Shown here: positions 49,325 to 60,945 of the stretch, one piece after another
Position numbering within the stretch: the first letter of the stretch is position 1
How the letters are laid out: the number at the start of each line of letters is the position of its first letter
Source of the DNA: Ochotona curzoniae
Lineage: Eukaryota > Chordata > Mammalia > Lagomorpha > Ochotonidae
Direction: 5' to 3'
Length of the DNA: 64,000 nucleotides
Assembly: GCF_017591425.1 (NCBI RefSeq)
Contig: NW_024467121.1
Location: 1,240,001-1,304,000 of the forward strand
The notes under the pieces: generated by a model
Database searches by the model: none
Told to the model about the DNA's origin: nothing
Seen by the model: only the letters and a program-made list of their open reading frames with translations
Made by a program: the position numbers and the translations under genes

Positions 49325-50279
49325 CATACATCTAGGTTGATTTCATATCTTAGTTATTGTGAATTTAGTTTCTACAAACATGGAAGCTCAGGCAGTCTTC
49401 CATGAGCTGATCTCATTTCCTTTAGATATATTCCCAGGAGGGGAATATCTGAGTGACATGATAAATCTACTTTAATTTTCTGAACACTCTCTATACTGTT
49501 TTTCCATGATTGTTATGCCAATGTACATTCCCACTAACTGTGTGTTAGGGTACTTTTGTCTGCACAATTTTGCCAGCAATTTTTATTTTTGTTTTTTGGA
49601 CAATAGCCATTCTAGCTGGATTGAAGTAATACCACATTGTTGTTTTGATTTACATTTTCCTGATGGTTAGTGACCCTACACATTTTTTTCTTCAGGTAAC
49701 TTTGAAAAATGCCTTCTCATATACTTTGTCCATTTCTTAATTAAATGGTTTTATTGTTACTGAGTTTCTTGGGCTCCTTATATGTTCTGAATATTAATCT
49801 GTTAGAGGATAGTTTGAAAATATTTTCCCATCCTGTCAGCTCACTCCATATTATTTGTTTCCTTTATTGTGCAGAGATGCTTAACTTGATGTAACCCCAT
49901 TTCTCTTTTTGCTTTTATTGCCTTTGCTTCTGGGATCTTATCCAAGAAGCCTTTGCTTAGGCCAATGTCTTGCAGCATTTCCTCTAGCAATTTGCTAGTT
50001 TGGGGGCTTAAGTTTAAGACCTTGGTCTACTGAGTTGATTTTTGGAAAGGATAGAAGATACAGGTCTTGTTTCAAGCTTTGCATGTGGAAATCCAATTTT
50101 GCCAACATCATTTGTTGAACAGATTGTTCATTCTCCAGAGAATGATGTCAACTTATTTGTCAAAGAGTAGTTAGTTGGTTATACATCTGTGAGTTAATTT
50201 CTGGGGTTTCAATTCTGTTCCAAAGGTCTACATGTCTATTTTTGTGCCAGTACCAGAATGTTTTGATTGCAACAGTCAT
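49325..50279 (-). mobile_element. L1 3' portion, antisense
   Basis: The plus strand reads as the reverse of L1 ORF2 end and 3'UTR, with characteristic antisense blocks 'tacattcccactaact' (49529), 'ctccttatatgttctgaata' (49774) and 'aattctgttccaaaggtcta' (50211). It ends at a 31-bp perfect inverted repeat. Confidence 0.85.
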
Positions 50280-50311
50280 GAAAAATAGACATGTAGACCT
50301 TTGGAACAGAA
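50213..50311. repeat. Perfect 31-bp inverted repeat with 37-bp loop
   Basis: Arm 1 at 50213-50243 ('ttctgttccaaaggtctaca...') and arm 2 at 50281-50311 are exact reverse complements, separated by 37 bp. Arm 1 is internal antisense L1 sequence. Arm 2 is the same L1 segment in sense orientation at the point where the recognisable L1 stops. Confidence 0.95.
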
Positions 50312-50934
50312 ACAACAAGAAAAAAATTAACAGAGAAAGTGAATCTGAAGTCAACTTCCAGGCCCAAGAACAACTGAAGTCCCTTGAAGAGTATTCATTC
50401 AGGATGATACAATTACTTACTCTTAACCTAAGTATTGCTCTTGAAATGGATGAAATCATACAGGTTTAAGAGAGAAGTTGAGGCTGAACTGGCAAAGTAG
50501 GAACCAGATTATCAGGGAGCTTGTACACCAGGTCAGATTTACACTCTCCCTTGAATGTGGATGGCATATAGGATAGTTTTAAAACAAGGAGTGACTGGTA
50601 AGAAGTTCACACTTCGTTGACTCTGAAATAGCACTACCAAGAACATCTGGGAACTTGGTGCCCTAGCACAAACTTGCTGAATCAGAACCCCTAGATGTGA
50701 GGCTCAGAAACCTGAGTCTTAATACACCTTCCAAGTGATTCTGATAGATACTAAAGTGGGAGAACCACCGGCCTGGAGCTGGATTAGGCAGCCTGGGAAA
50801 GGCAGTCCAGGTAAACACTGCTCAATGCCCCACAGGAGGCGATAGTAGGGGTGAGTTTATTCATTCAACAGTCACCGGCCCTTTACGCTATGGATCAGTG
50901 CCTTTGAATTCTCGGCACTGATGGAAATATTGCT

Positions 50935-51150
50935 CACTACCGTTTATGAAGCAGCACCCAGATATTGCCCAAATTGTTTTATACGTTTTATTTCATCCTC
51001 ACAACAAGGCCATATACTCGGCATAGTTTCTGTCCTTGTGGTACTACAGTTGAAGAGATGAAGCTCAGCAATTTGCACAGGGTCCTGCTGCTAGTGAGTA
51101 GACCTCTGAATCCAAAACACCCACTCTCCTAGCTACCTCACCATGCTGAT
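50935..51150 (-). mobile_element. MIR, minus
   Basis: 'atttcatcctcacaacaagg', 'gttgaagagatgaagctcag' and 'ctgctagtgagtagacctct'. Antisense MIR order. Confidence 0.8.
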
Positions 51151-51907
51151 TCTACAGGATCAGATTAGTGGTAAATAGATCAGTATAAAATAGACTGCTT
51201 TAACACCTACTGTGTGCTAAGTTCTGTTAAGGCGGTATGGTTGAGGCACTCCAATCCAGAGCTATAGAGGAAGGAAGTCAGGACTGGGTACACATCCGGT
51301 AGGGCTTTGCTGGTTTTGTAAGGACTGGTTTTTAATCTGCATCACCTGGAAACCCATTGCAGAGCCATAAATAGAAGAGTGACACAACATGACTTGGATT
51401 TTAAAAGGATGACACTGACAGCTGAAAATTAAATGACAGGGGTGGAGAGGATGGTAAGAAAGATTTATCGGGAGCCATTGCAGGAACCAGAGGGGGAAAT
51501 GATGGTGCTTAGACTTGGGTGAGAGTGGAAAGTCAACAGCTCCTACTATGGATGGATATGAAAGGTGAGAGAAAAGAGGATTTAAGTGTCATCTACTACC
51601 AGGGTAACCCAGGAAGGAGCAGCAGTCTATGGTGTGGGGACGGCGGAGGGGGTTGGGGCGGGTGGAGGGTAGACATTAGGGAAGCTATTTTGGACAACCA
51701 AGCAGAGGCTGAATGTGGGCTGGGTATACGAGTATCAAATCCACAGAAAGATCTGGTTCGGAATCATGGTAAGATGTTTCGGTTTGGGGTTTATTTTGTT
51801 TTAGTGTGTGTTAGCTTTGTGTGTGTTAATAAGACCATTTAAATCAGAAGTTTAAATTGTACTATGGCAATGTGTGTTAAGAACTGAATTATATTTTAGA
51901 ATTTTAA

Positions 51908-52090
51908 CTACAGGTTGAATATCCATTATCTGTAATACTAAGTACCTCATCAAAAGTTTTTAAATTTTGGAATATCTGCACACATAGAATTGGGTATTTT
52001 GGAGGTAGGACATAAGTTACAGATGGAATTCATATATACCTCTAGCTTGGAGGTAATTTTATACATTCTTTTCAGTGGCTCTGTGTTTTG
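51908..52090 (+). mobile_element. DNA-transposon-like relic
   Basis: 'caggttgaatatccattatc' (51912) and 'aaattttggaatatctgcac' (51962) follow the pattern of an ancient non-autonomous DNA transposon. The right edge is unclear. Confidence 0.4.
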
Positions 52091-52439
52091 ACTGGCCCAT
52101 TACCGGAGGTCAGGTGTGGGACTTCCTGCCTATGGGCCATATCTGTACTCAAGTTTCAGATTGTTTAACATTTTAGATTTCCTTATAGGACTGCTCAACC
52201 TCAAGCCCCAAGCCACTGCCTGTTTCTTCAACTCCAACTTATCAGCAAATTATGATGGGTTTATGTTGAAAATATATCTTGCATACGGTTCCTCTTCACT
52301 GAAACAGATGACATTTAAAATATAACAAAGTGTTCATTGTAGGTTTACCGATGGTCAGGCATTATGCTTGGCCAGTTCCCACATACTGACAGACACGGGA
52401 AAACCATCAGACACCCTGTTTTCTTAGGAATTCTGTCTG

Positions 52440-52960
52440 GGATTCAAAGAGCGGCGAACAGCATTTCCCTCTCCCGCTCGGCGCTTCGACAGACGCGGAC
52501 GTTGTACCCACCTTTGTTTTGCTACTGACTTGTGAACTGACCCTGCATCACTTTCCACATCAGGTGCGGGACCAGCTCCTGGGCGTGCGCACAAAGGGCC
52601 ACGCCCAGGGAGGGCGTGCCTTGAGCGAACCGGGCGGGACCTGAATGGCGTCCACGCGTCGCTAAGAGACGCGAGGGTTGTAAAGGCTGTGGCAGTTGGC
52701 TTCTTGCTGCCCCAGCCTACGGGTCTCGCGTGTGAAGAACGTGAGCCGTGCCCGCCTGCGAGCTCCCAGGTGGAGCGCCCCGGGCTTCTCCTGCTCTGCG
52801 GAGGGTAACCTCAGTTCCTCGGGTGTGGTGGGTGGGTGTGCGTCGCCAAAGTCCTGGCCCCTGCCCATCCTGCGGCAGCCGGACAGGGTCCTGCCTGGGC
52901 GCCCAGGCTCAGCCTCTTCTGCCCGGTTGCCTCGTGGGGTTGCCAGTTTATTATTTTTTT
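52440..52960 (+). promoter_or_regulatory. MEIG1: MEIG1 CpG-rich promoter / noncoding first exon region
   Basis: GC- and CpG-rich block about 1.8 kb upstream of the first MEIG1 coding exon, with no long conserved ORF. It is the only CpG-rich region between the DCLRE1C and MEIG1 coding exons, so it is the likely promoter and 5'UTR exon of MEIG1. Candidate donor sites (for example 'gtgagc' near 52740 and 'gtaacc' near 52805) could splice to the acceptor before 54685; the choice is not determinable here. An imperfect dyad at 52656-52672 could be a factor site. Confidence 0.55.
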
Positions 52961-53918
52961 TATTTTATTTTCCCCCTGCGTACCCCTGGAGTTTCCACAT
53001 AGTTCTTTTCTATGAGTGGCTTTATTTGGCTTCTCTTGAGCTTGGGGTCTGATAATTTTGTAAGGCTCCTTGCTCTGGGGATTCAACCATTTGATGACTT
53101 ACTTTTAGAATCCCTTGTCCGACCCACTAAAGGGGTGCCGTTCTTGCTGTGCTGATGCACCTCAGCACACTTGGGCCTGGAGCATCCCGGCGTATTTGGG
53201 GGATTCCTGACCTTGGAGGCCCTCTGCAGTCAGAGGGTGTCCCGTGTCCCAGCCAAGGTTTTGGAAAGGGCTCCTCCTCCCTCTCTCGCGGTTCTTAGGA
53301 TCTAGGAACAGGAACAATTAGAGGGTGTTGGGGCAGGGGCAGAGTAGAAATGGAAGATTAAGGAAACTGGTGGACTCTCACTAAAGTAAAAACACCTGTC
53401 AGAGCGAATGGAGGTAAAAGGGTTTTGCATGTCAGGTTGTTTGGAGTCACTGACTGCCTCACAGGCATCTAGGCTACATCATTCATATTGAAGGAGTATC
53501 CCCCCCCCCTTTTTCCTGTCAAATCCACATAAAGCTGAATCAGTGACTCTTGTGGTGAAACTCCATTTTATGAACTTCTGATAAGGTGTTCACTCAGTGA
53601 TAAGGATGGATAGTTCTCATTGATGGAGCGTTATTTGTCCTTTCCTCTTTGTACCTGCATGTAGTTCCTGACTTTCTTAGCATAATGTACATTTGCCACT
53701 GTGATTAAAAGTATGTTCAGAAATACTAACTAGTTGATAGGATCTACTTTGTAAAGTCTGACTTTAATGTGTCAACATTCATAAAAATATATTGTGATGG
53801 AAGAATGGATTTAAGGTCTCTTGGTGAAAGCTCTGAGCAAGTCATTTATTTCAGTTAATTGACTGATAGGATTTGGTAATAAGATGGGGCAAAAAGTCAT
53901 GTGTGAGACTGGATTTTT

Positions 53919-53986
53919 GAAAAACTGTTTATTGTATTCGGCCATACCACCCTGAACGCGCCCAATCTCGTCTGAAAACTGTTTAT
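53919..53986 (+). pseudogene. Truncated 5S rRNA retropseudogene with target-site duplication
   Basis: 53934-53975 matches the first ~42 nt of 5S rRNA, with 'cggccataccaccctgaa' and 'tctcgtctga' intact and only about three mismatches. The copy stops there and has no poly(A) tail. Direct repeats 'gaaaaactgtttat' (53919-53932) and 'gaaaactgtttat' (53974-53986) flank it. A 3'-truncated, tailless small-RNA copy between direct repeats is the structure described for L1-mobilised tailless retropseudogenes. The internal Pol III promoter (boxes A to C, about nt 50-97 of 5S) is absent, so it should be silent. It lies in MEIG1 intron 1. Confidence 0.85.
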
Positions 53987-54684
53987 GCAAGTTCAGTGAA
54001 TAGAAAAAAATGAAACAAAAGCCAAACATTTCCAAGGTGCTTTGTGACTCCTACACTGTTTTAAAATCAGCGATTTCAGTCTCTTGAGAGCCATACGGCT
54101 GGCATGGAATCGTAACTATGCCTCGTCTCACCCTGATCTGTCATGGGATCAGGTGCCACAGTGACCTGAGTCATTGGATTCCAGGGACTGGCTCCAAGCA
54201 CTGATGAAGCAGAAAATGAATGGATTTTGTCTTGCAATGTCAAAGGAAAGGGCATCTTCCATGCCGTTGCTCATAAATAAGTGCGAGAGAACATAACTGG
54301 AATATAATTAAATGTAATAATCAAGAGTTTTTTTTCCCTTATAATCTCCAGTTAGAAATATGAGTAATTTAGAAATGTTTAAACTATACCAGAAGCAAAG
54401 GAACTGTTATATTTAGCTTTTAACGCATCCGTCTGTAACTCCAGATGCAATTTTATTTGAAGAAGTAAACAGTTCTCTGTGTATCTTTCAGGGATTTTTC
54501 TTTTATGGATTATTTTGTTTTCCAAAATAGAATACAAATTCTTTTCAACATTTGAAATTTACTGTTTAAATCTTAATACATTTAGTGAGATCCTCACCTA
54601 AGTTTTCACTCTGCTCCTATTTAAAGGAACTTACACAACTGTCCTTATTATGTTATCTGTTAATTCTGTTTTAACATCTTTCAG

Positions 54685-54851
54685 AGATAATTGGCACTAA
54701 GGCCTCTATAGCCATGGCTAGTTCTGATGTGAAGCCAAAATCGGTAAGTCGTGCCAAAAAATGGTCAGAAGAGATAGAAAATCTGTACAGATTTCAACAA
54801 GCAGGATATCGGGATGAAATTGAATATAAACAAGTCAAGCAAGTTTCTATG
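54685..54851 (+). CDS. MEIG1: MEIG1 exon 2: 5'UTR end and first 46 codons
   Basis: The acceptor 'ctttcag' ends at 54684. 29 bp of 5'UTR precede the ATG at 54714. It encodes [20 protein letters not shown] through QVKQVSM in phase 0. Donor 'gtaaga'. Confidence 0.95.
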
Positions 54852-57800
54852 GTAAGATTTATACCTCTGTTACCCTGAACTAAAAATGAGCTTTATAAGT
54901 GAAAACTATTTTTTTAAAAGAAAGAATAATTCAAGAGAATTCTATTCTGACTCTTATTTTAGTGTGGAGCAATAAGGGTCCAGAAGAGTGCTCCATGGGA
55001 CATGTTTGTGGAAGAGGTGGTCCCTTAGCAGCACACAACATAGTTTTATAGCTTTAATTAGCAACTGTGTTCTGCTCAATGATTCTTCTGTGGGAGAACA
55101 TAAAAACAGCCTTTTTTGCCTCAGGTAGTTCTATGATCAGAGACTGAATTGTTGGACAACTACCATCCCCCTTTTTTTGGTGTGTGTTTTAAGTGTGAAT
55201 TGGAGAGCATTTCATTCTGATTTATTAATTCAAGCTACACCTGACCCCAAACTGTTCGAAACAACTACTGATGTACATTGGATGTGTATTCTAGGCGTTT
55301 CTGAAAGAGTGGATACATAGCTTTGAGACCGGATCAAAACCCAGCCCAGGCACCCCTTCATTTTATGATTTTTGTTTTACTTGTTTATTCTATTGGCTGT
55401 GAAGAGTGTGTTGTTTTTTTTCCAACAATGACTTATTCATCTGAAAGAGTTACAGAGTTAGATTTTTTTAATCAGGTGTGTTAACTTCTTAAATGGCCAC
55501 AACTGCTGGAGCTGAGAGTAAGGAAATTTTTCCAGGTCTCTCACATGGGTGCAGGGGCATAACTCAGCACCTGGGCCATCTGCTGCTTTCCCAAGCCAGT
55601 AACACAGATGGATCAAAAGTAGAGCAACCAGGACTTAAGCTAACACTCAGTGTGGGATGCTGGTGTCACAAGTGGTACCTTAACTGCACAATACTCCAAC
55701 GCTGGCCCCAACTAGGATTTAAAAATTTTTTTGATCTACTGGATTCTATGGTGATTTTAAGACTGACTATATCACATAATATAACATGGCATTCATAAAT
55801 TCATGAGGCTATTTAAAAGCTTCATGGAAAAATGAAAAGGTAAGCTTATTGTAATGCAAACACTGAAACATATGCAAACAAAATTTGTGACTTGTGTGGT
55901 TTTCACAACATTCATGGGATTTTCATATTAAGAAAAAAATTAGACGTGTTTCAAGGGTTTTGGGGGCACTAAAATATACATTGTAATTCCATTTTTTCTA
56001 TGTACTTGTTGAAGCAATCTCATATTTTAATCTTTAGTTTTGGGTTTACAGTCAAGTATTTATGAATTCTTTAAAATGTTTTATTTTATTATTAATACTG
56101 CATTTATCAAGGAGTCATTAATATGTAGATTTTTCAGATCTCTATTATCTCTTTTTCCTTCTTCACTCATTTCTACTCTTTGGCCTCTACTTGACATAAG
56201 TATCAAAGAAAAGGATTTGGGGGCAATACAGAGTCTAAACGTAATGAAGTTTTTAATTTAATAGGCATTATTGAAGTCCATAAGGAATAAAGTTAAACAC
56301 ACTAATCAAATTAAAATAGTCACCATGATTTTACTGACATTTTATTCTATCCCAATCACTGAAAAGTAGTTTTCACTACTGTATTACATACGGCTTTTTA
56401 AAAGTTCTAACAGCATGATCATTTTAATGTACTTCAAAATCAGGCTTTATAACTTGCTTTATGATTGGGATGCCCCTCAAAATATTCAGGCTATATAAAT
56501 AGGTTGTGTGAAACACAACAACCTTTGTGTTATCACCTTTGCCCCAACACCCATTAATGTCAGGCTTAAAGGAATAGAAAGGGCATCCTTAAACAGGTCC
56601 CCTGACCCTAAAAGAAAAGTGCACTGGGAAGGTAGGGGTGAAGGTGTCTGTGGCAATGAAAGGAAGAGCAATCCTACTAACTTGGCAATCACATAAAGAG
56701 GGATTTTTGTCTGTTTGTTTTGTGTGAAAATTTCCATGCCAGACCTGAAGGAGATAAAATTACAGGTAAGGGAGTTAGTTCCTGCATTCAGCAAGTGCAC
56801 TGAGCCAGGGGAAGGGTGTGGGCTCAGAGCCCGTCAGCTCAGGGGTCTGCGATGATTGTTTCCACTCAGCTGAGTCATGCTGAGCAAGGTTCTTCACAGT
56901 CTTGGTTTCCTAAACTGTAAACCAGTGATATTAGGGCTGCTGTGGACACTTACCTGGGATTACATGGAATTGTGTGTTCAAAGTGCCTGACGTTATGGAG
57001 CTCTGGCTATTCCATGAGTGAAAGCTTTTACTCTCATCTCTTAGAGCCACACCCAAATGACAAGAACAAGAAAAACCTACACAAGTAGTTAAAGCCTATG
57101 TGCCTTAAGAAAAAAAAAAAAAGCACAGGCATTTGGAGAAAAAGTTTATTCCCTTGGGAAACAGTACTTTCAAAAGGATTTGTGGTCCCATGCAAGCAGG
57201 TGTAGTGAGTCATATTGGATGGAGAGAATGGTGACTGAAGTCTTGCTTAGTCAGAATGTCCCTCCAGTGGGTAGAAGTCTGAGCAAAGTTCTTTTTACCT
57301 GTGCAGCATGCTCACTTTTAAGATCAGTGTTAGCACTTGCTCTCCTTCATGTCAAGGGAGAAGGTGCCAGGAACTCTACCTATCATGGCATCCCATGACA
57401 GGAAGGATTGTTTCCTAGGTCGATTTGGAATAATCAGATTCAAGGTCAAGAAGAGAACACATTTGGAGATAACCAGGGATATGAAAAGCAAAATGTCTAA
57501 AGATCAGTAACCCTGCAGTGGTCCCGCTACTTTGCTCATCATCTCGCGTAAAGCAGTCCCACGGCTACCGCAGGGGTAATGCTTTCCCTGTGTTCCTCAC
57601 TGAGATGCTTTGGTGGCCACACTGAATGAAAAGGACCCGCTCCTGATACCCAGGCAAAGAGGAGTGACAGGTGTGGGGAGGTTGGACAGTTACAGAAGCC
57701 AAATAATCAGGTTTGATGTAAGTGCCAGAAAGTGTGGCTGTTTTATGTTTAACTTTAAAATTCTTATTTTCATTTTATTTGAAAGGTAGAAGACAAAAAC

Positions 57801-60163
57801 AGATTTTTCTCTTCAGTTAGTTCACTCTCCTAGTTTCCCTGAAGGGCGGGATCAGTCCAGGTCAAGGCAGAAGCCTGAAAATCCATCTGGCCCTCCCGCA
57901 GGCATCCTAGTACTCAGGTCAGCACTAGCTGTCTCTCAGGTACATCAGCAAGAAGCTGAATACAGGTGGAGGAACTCAATCCCAGGCACTCTGATAGGGA
58001 TGCAGAAGTCCCAGGCAACCTGAGCCACCTGCTAAATGTCTTGGTTGCTGTTATCCTGATCACCACCAGAGGGCTTGCCAAGGCCAATTAAATATGCTAG
58101 TATGCTGGGTTTTTTTTTTTTTTCCTTTTTCCTTTAGATTTTCCCCTAAATAAACACGTAACATTATTTATTTTAAAAAATATTTTCTGGGGGGCCCAGC
58201 GTGGTGGCCTAATGGCTAAAGTTCTTGCCTTGAATGTGCCAGGATCCCATATGGGCTCCAGTTCTAATCCCGGCAGCTCCACTTCCTATCCAGCTCCATG
58301 CTTGTGACCTGGGAAGGCAGTGAAGGACGGCCCAAAACCTTGGGACCCTGCACCTATGTGGGAGACCTGGAAGGAAGTTCCTAGCTCCTGGCTTCGGATT
58401 GGCTCAGTTCCGGCCATCACTGCTGCTTAGGGGCAGACAGAGGATCTTCCTGTCTCTGCTCGCTGTGTGTCTGACTTTCCAGTGAAAATAAAAATAAATC
58501 TTTAAAAAATATTTTCTATGTCCCAAGAAAGCATTATTGGGACAAAGATAGTATATTCATCTTTTCTTCCCACTAAAAGCTGTAATTCATAAGTGAGACT
58601 ATGAAAAGTAAAAGATCAGGGCTTTTATTGTGGTACAATGGGTTAAGCCCCCACTTGGAATACTGCCATCCCATATGGGTTTCAGCTCAAGTCCTGGTTG
58701 CTTCACTTTGGATCCAGCTCCCTGCTAATGCACCTGGAAAGCAGTGGAAGGTGGCCCAAGTGCTAGGGTTCCTATCACTCGTGTGAGAAACCCAGGCACT
58801 GTTCCAGGCTCCTGGCTTCAAGCCTGGTCCAGGTCTAGCCATTGAGGCCATCTGGGGAGCGAACAGCAAACAGAATATTTCCCCATTCTTTCTCTGCTTT
58901 CCTTACCTCTGTGTAACTGTCTTTTCAAATACATAGATATTTTTAAAAAGGAAGAACTGTCTATATAAAGATGTTAAAAAAAATGACTTGTTTTTTTCTA
59001 AAACTTGCCTAATGGGTGTCCAATAATGACAAAGCATATCTCACAAAATCCAGAAGGAACATATTTAACAATAACAAAAATATATTCATGCAGTTAAGGA
59101 TGCATAACATTGACTTTGGAGAGCAAGGATGAAAAATGTCCGAATCAGGTCAGGCCAAAGATAAACCAACTTATTAGCGTGTAGCAAAAGAGAGCAGAGG
59201 AAAGGAGTGACAGTTAAAGATTCTATTCTCGACCTCACATTTCTAGTAAAAACCTAATATTTGGGCTGAAGGAGATGTCCCTGGGCTTTTAGATATATTC
59301 TGAGCCGCCTTCCTTCAGCACTGCACAGTTCCGACAACAGGCAGTGCTTTCACAAGAGTGAGGCCTGGGGCAGCAATGTCCTTTTTTCCCAGGTATTAGC
59401 TTTAGAAGGTAGGCTTGAAATCATTTGTTGGCATATGAAACAGGGGAGTGAGATGATTTGAGCATTTTCTTTACCTTGGTCACAGTCTAATCATGTAAAT
59501 GTAGACAGCAAGCTCTCAAGCAGCACTAATCTGGTCACTCTGGTGGTATAAACTTGCAACTTAAGGTGTTATCTGTAGAGGCTGTGCCAGTGGCACCAGC
59601 CTCTCAACATAGGCACTGCTTAGAGAATCCAACGTCTCCACGTTTGAACCAGTTAGTTGCTCATGGAAATGGAAGATGTCCTTAGTGCTTGGGCCCTGGC
59701 ATCCACATAGGAAACCCTGAGGAAGCTTTGGCTCCAGGTTCCTGGCTTCAACCTGGCCCTGTCCCAGCCACTGCAGCCATTTGGGGAGTGACGTAGCAGG
59801 TGGATGATTCCCTGTTTTTTCTTCTCTGTAACTCTTTCAAATACATTAAAAAATAATCTTAAAAGAGAATATGTTTACTATAAGAGTAATATTCTCTGCA
59901 GGGGTTCAAGAATTTTTAAATGTAGTTTTATACTCCGTTGTTTTAGTGTTTGACTTGTAACTACTGGATAGTGAAATATGAGCCAAAAATTGACCTGGTT
60001 TTTACAACATGTATATTCTGGTTTTGTTGTGCAGGTAGATCGTTGGCCAGAAACAGGATATGTGAAGAAACTTCAGAGAAGGGACAATACTTTCTATTAC
60101 TACAACAAACAGAGAGAATGTGATGACAAGGAAGTTCACAAAGTGAAAATTTATGCTTACTAG
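54714..60163 (+). CDS. MEIG1: MEIG1, complete: meiosis/spermiogenesis-associated protein 1
   Basis: Two coding exons (54714-54851 and 60035-60163) give 88 residues, the usual family length, with no defect. MEIG1 is a small cytoplasmic protein of male germ cells and ciliated cells. It binds PACRG on the manchette and is needed to deliver cargo such as SPAG16L for sperm flagellum assembly. Seen: a charged N-terminal helix region ([19 protein letters not shown]), then the beta-rich second half with W50, K57, F66 and Y68, the surface residues reported to contact PACRG. The ATG at 54714 sits in 'gccatgg', a good Kozak context, 29 bases after the exon's acceptor. The first exon is noncoding and probably lies in 52440-52960. 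Confidence 0.97.
55425..55709 (-). mobile_element. Old CSINE, minus
   Basis: 'gacttattcatctgaaagag' to 'ccaacgctggcccc'. Confidence 0.75.
56860..57005 (+). mobile_element. MIR, diverged
   Basis: 'gagcaaggttcttcacagtc', 'tttcctaaactgtaaacc'. Confidence 0.6.
57755..58040 (-). mobile_element. Old CSINE, minus
   Basis: 'cattttatttgaaaggtaga' to 'tgagccacctgctaaatgtc'. Confidence 0.6.
58190..58509 (+). mobile_element. Young CSINE, plus
   Basis: 'ggggcccagcgtggtggcct' to 'aaaataaatctttaaaaa'. 'tattttct' at 58181-58188 and 58510-58517 is the duplication. Confidence 0.9.
58615..58950 (+). mobile_element. Old CSINE, plus
   Basis: 'attgtggtacaatgggttaa' head to 'caaatacatagatattttta'. Confidence 0.75.
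59580..59865 (+). mobile_element. Old CSINE, plus
   Basis: 'ggctgtgccagtggcacc' to 'ctctttcaaatacattaaaa'. Ends 170 bp before the last MEIG1 coding exon. Confidence 0.65.
60035..60163 (+). CDS. MEIG1: MEIG1 last coding exon
   Basis: Encodes [20 protein letters not shown] then [20 protein letters not shown] and AY, with stop TAG at 60161-60163. Acceptor 'tgtgcag'. The open frame extends upstream into intron to 59978 but those codons are not MEIG1. Confidence 0.97.
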   Translation, partial: VDRWPETGYVKKLQRRDNTFYYYNKQRECDDKEVHKVKIYAY

Positions 60164-60390
60164 GCCTTCTCCCTTCTATTAATTCTTGTCAATGATGCTT
60201 TAATGAGTCATTCATCCAGTCTACATCACGTGCATTCTTACCCTTGCACCAAATCATTCAGAAGGCACCCTTCAACCTAATGTTTTTGAGATGCAGAACC
60301 ATGAATTTTGGTATCTATTCGTCACCCTGTCCTGTCCTGAAATCCAACTGTAAAGCATTAAAGTTGTGCCCTTTGTGATTCTGCTTTTTC
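60164..60390 (+). terminator. MEIG1: MEIG1 3'UTR with candidate poly(A) signal
   Basis: A unique-looking 3'UTR follows the stop. ATTAAA at 60357-60362 with a TG-rich stretch just after it is the nearest plausible cleavage signal, predicting a 3'UTR of about 215 bp. Use of a later site cannot be excluded. Confidence 0.5.
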
Positions 60391-60649
60391 CAGCCATTTA
60401 AACTGTGGGAGGACCTCCACTGTGCATGGGAAAAGAAACTGCCCCCTTAGAAACCACCCCACTGGTTAGACCTCTTGATATTTTTTTAGAGTAGGTCCTC
60501 TTCCATGCCCCACCTCTTCCTCTTTGTAGAATATCACTTTGAACTTCCAGATTTACAATAAGACTCTCTTTTGCAACTGGAGTCCTTGGCCTCTTACTGG
60601 GCAGACTAGAAATGCTGCCCTGGGAGCACTCTACCAGTGTTGACTATTG

Positions 60650-60945
60650 AGTGTACCTAGTGGTTAACTTACCGCTTGGGGCACCCACATTCCATAGCAG
60701 AGAGCCTGGGTTTAAATCGCGTTTCCACTTCTGATTTTAGCTTCCTGCTAATGCATATCCTGAAAGGAAGCAAGTGACGAATCAAATAGTTGGGTCCCTG
60801 CCATCCACATAGGAAACAGTTCCCCAGTTCCTAGCACGTGGCTTTGGCCTGAACCAGCTACTGCTGTTACAGACATTTGGGGTGTGAACCAGTGGATGGG
60901 AAGCCAGTTTCTTTCTCCTCCCTTTACATTTCAAATGGAATATAT
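60650..60945 (+). mobile_element. Old CSINE, plus
   Basis: 'ctagtggttaacttaccgct' to 'catttcaaatggaatat'. Confidence 0.65.

Larger units (their letters stand above)
46500..52440. other. DCLRE1C-MEIG1 intergenic region
   Basis: Head-to-head interval of about 6 kb. It holds an (AC)n, three CSINEs, an antisense L1 end with its inverted repeat, a MIR and a DNA-transposon relic. The stretches 48400-49000, 50320-50930 and 51180-51900 show nothing recognisable. Confidence 0.75.
54852..60034 (+). other. MEIG1: MEIG1 intron between coding exons
   Basis: 5.2 kb with five SINE copies, one MIR and a possible fold-back element near 55800-55960. The stretches 56000-56850 and 57010-57750 show no feature I can name. 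Confidence 0.8.

Noticed and set aside
53502..53511. C-run near 53502 as a quadruplex or telomere-like motif
   Set aside because: A single homopolymer run without the four spaced tracts needed.
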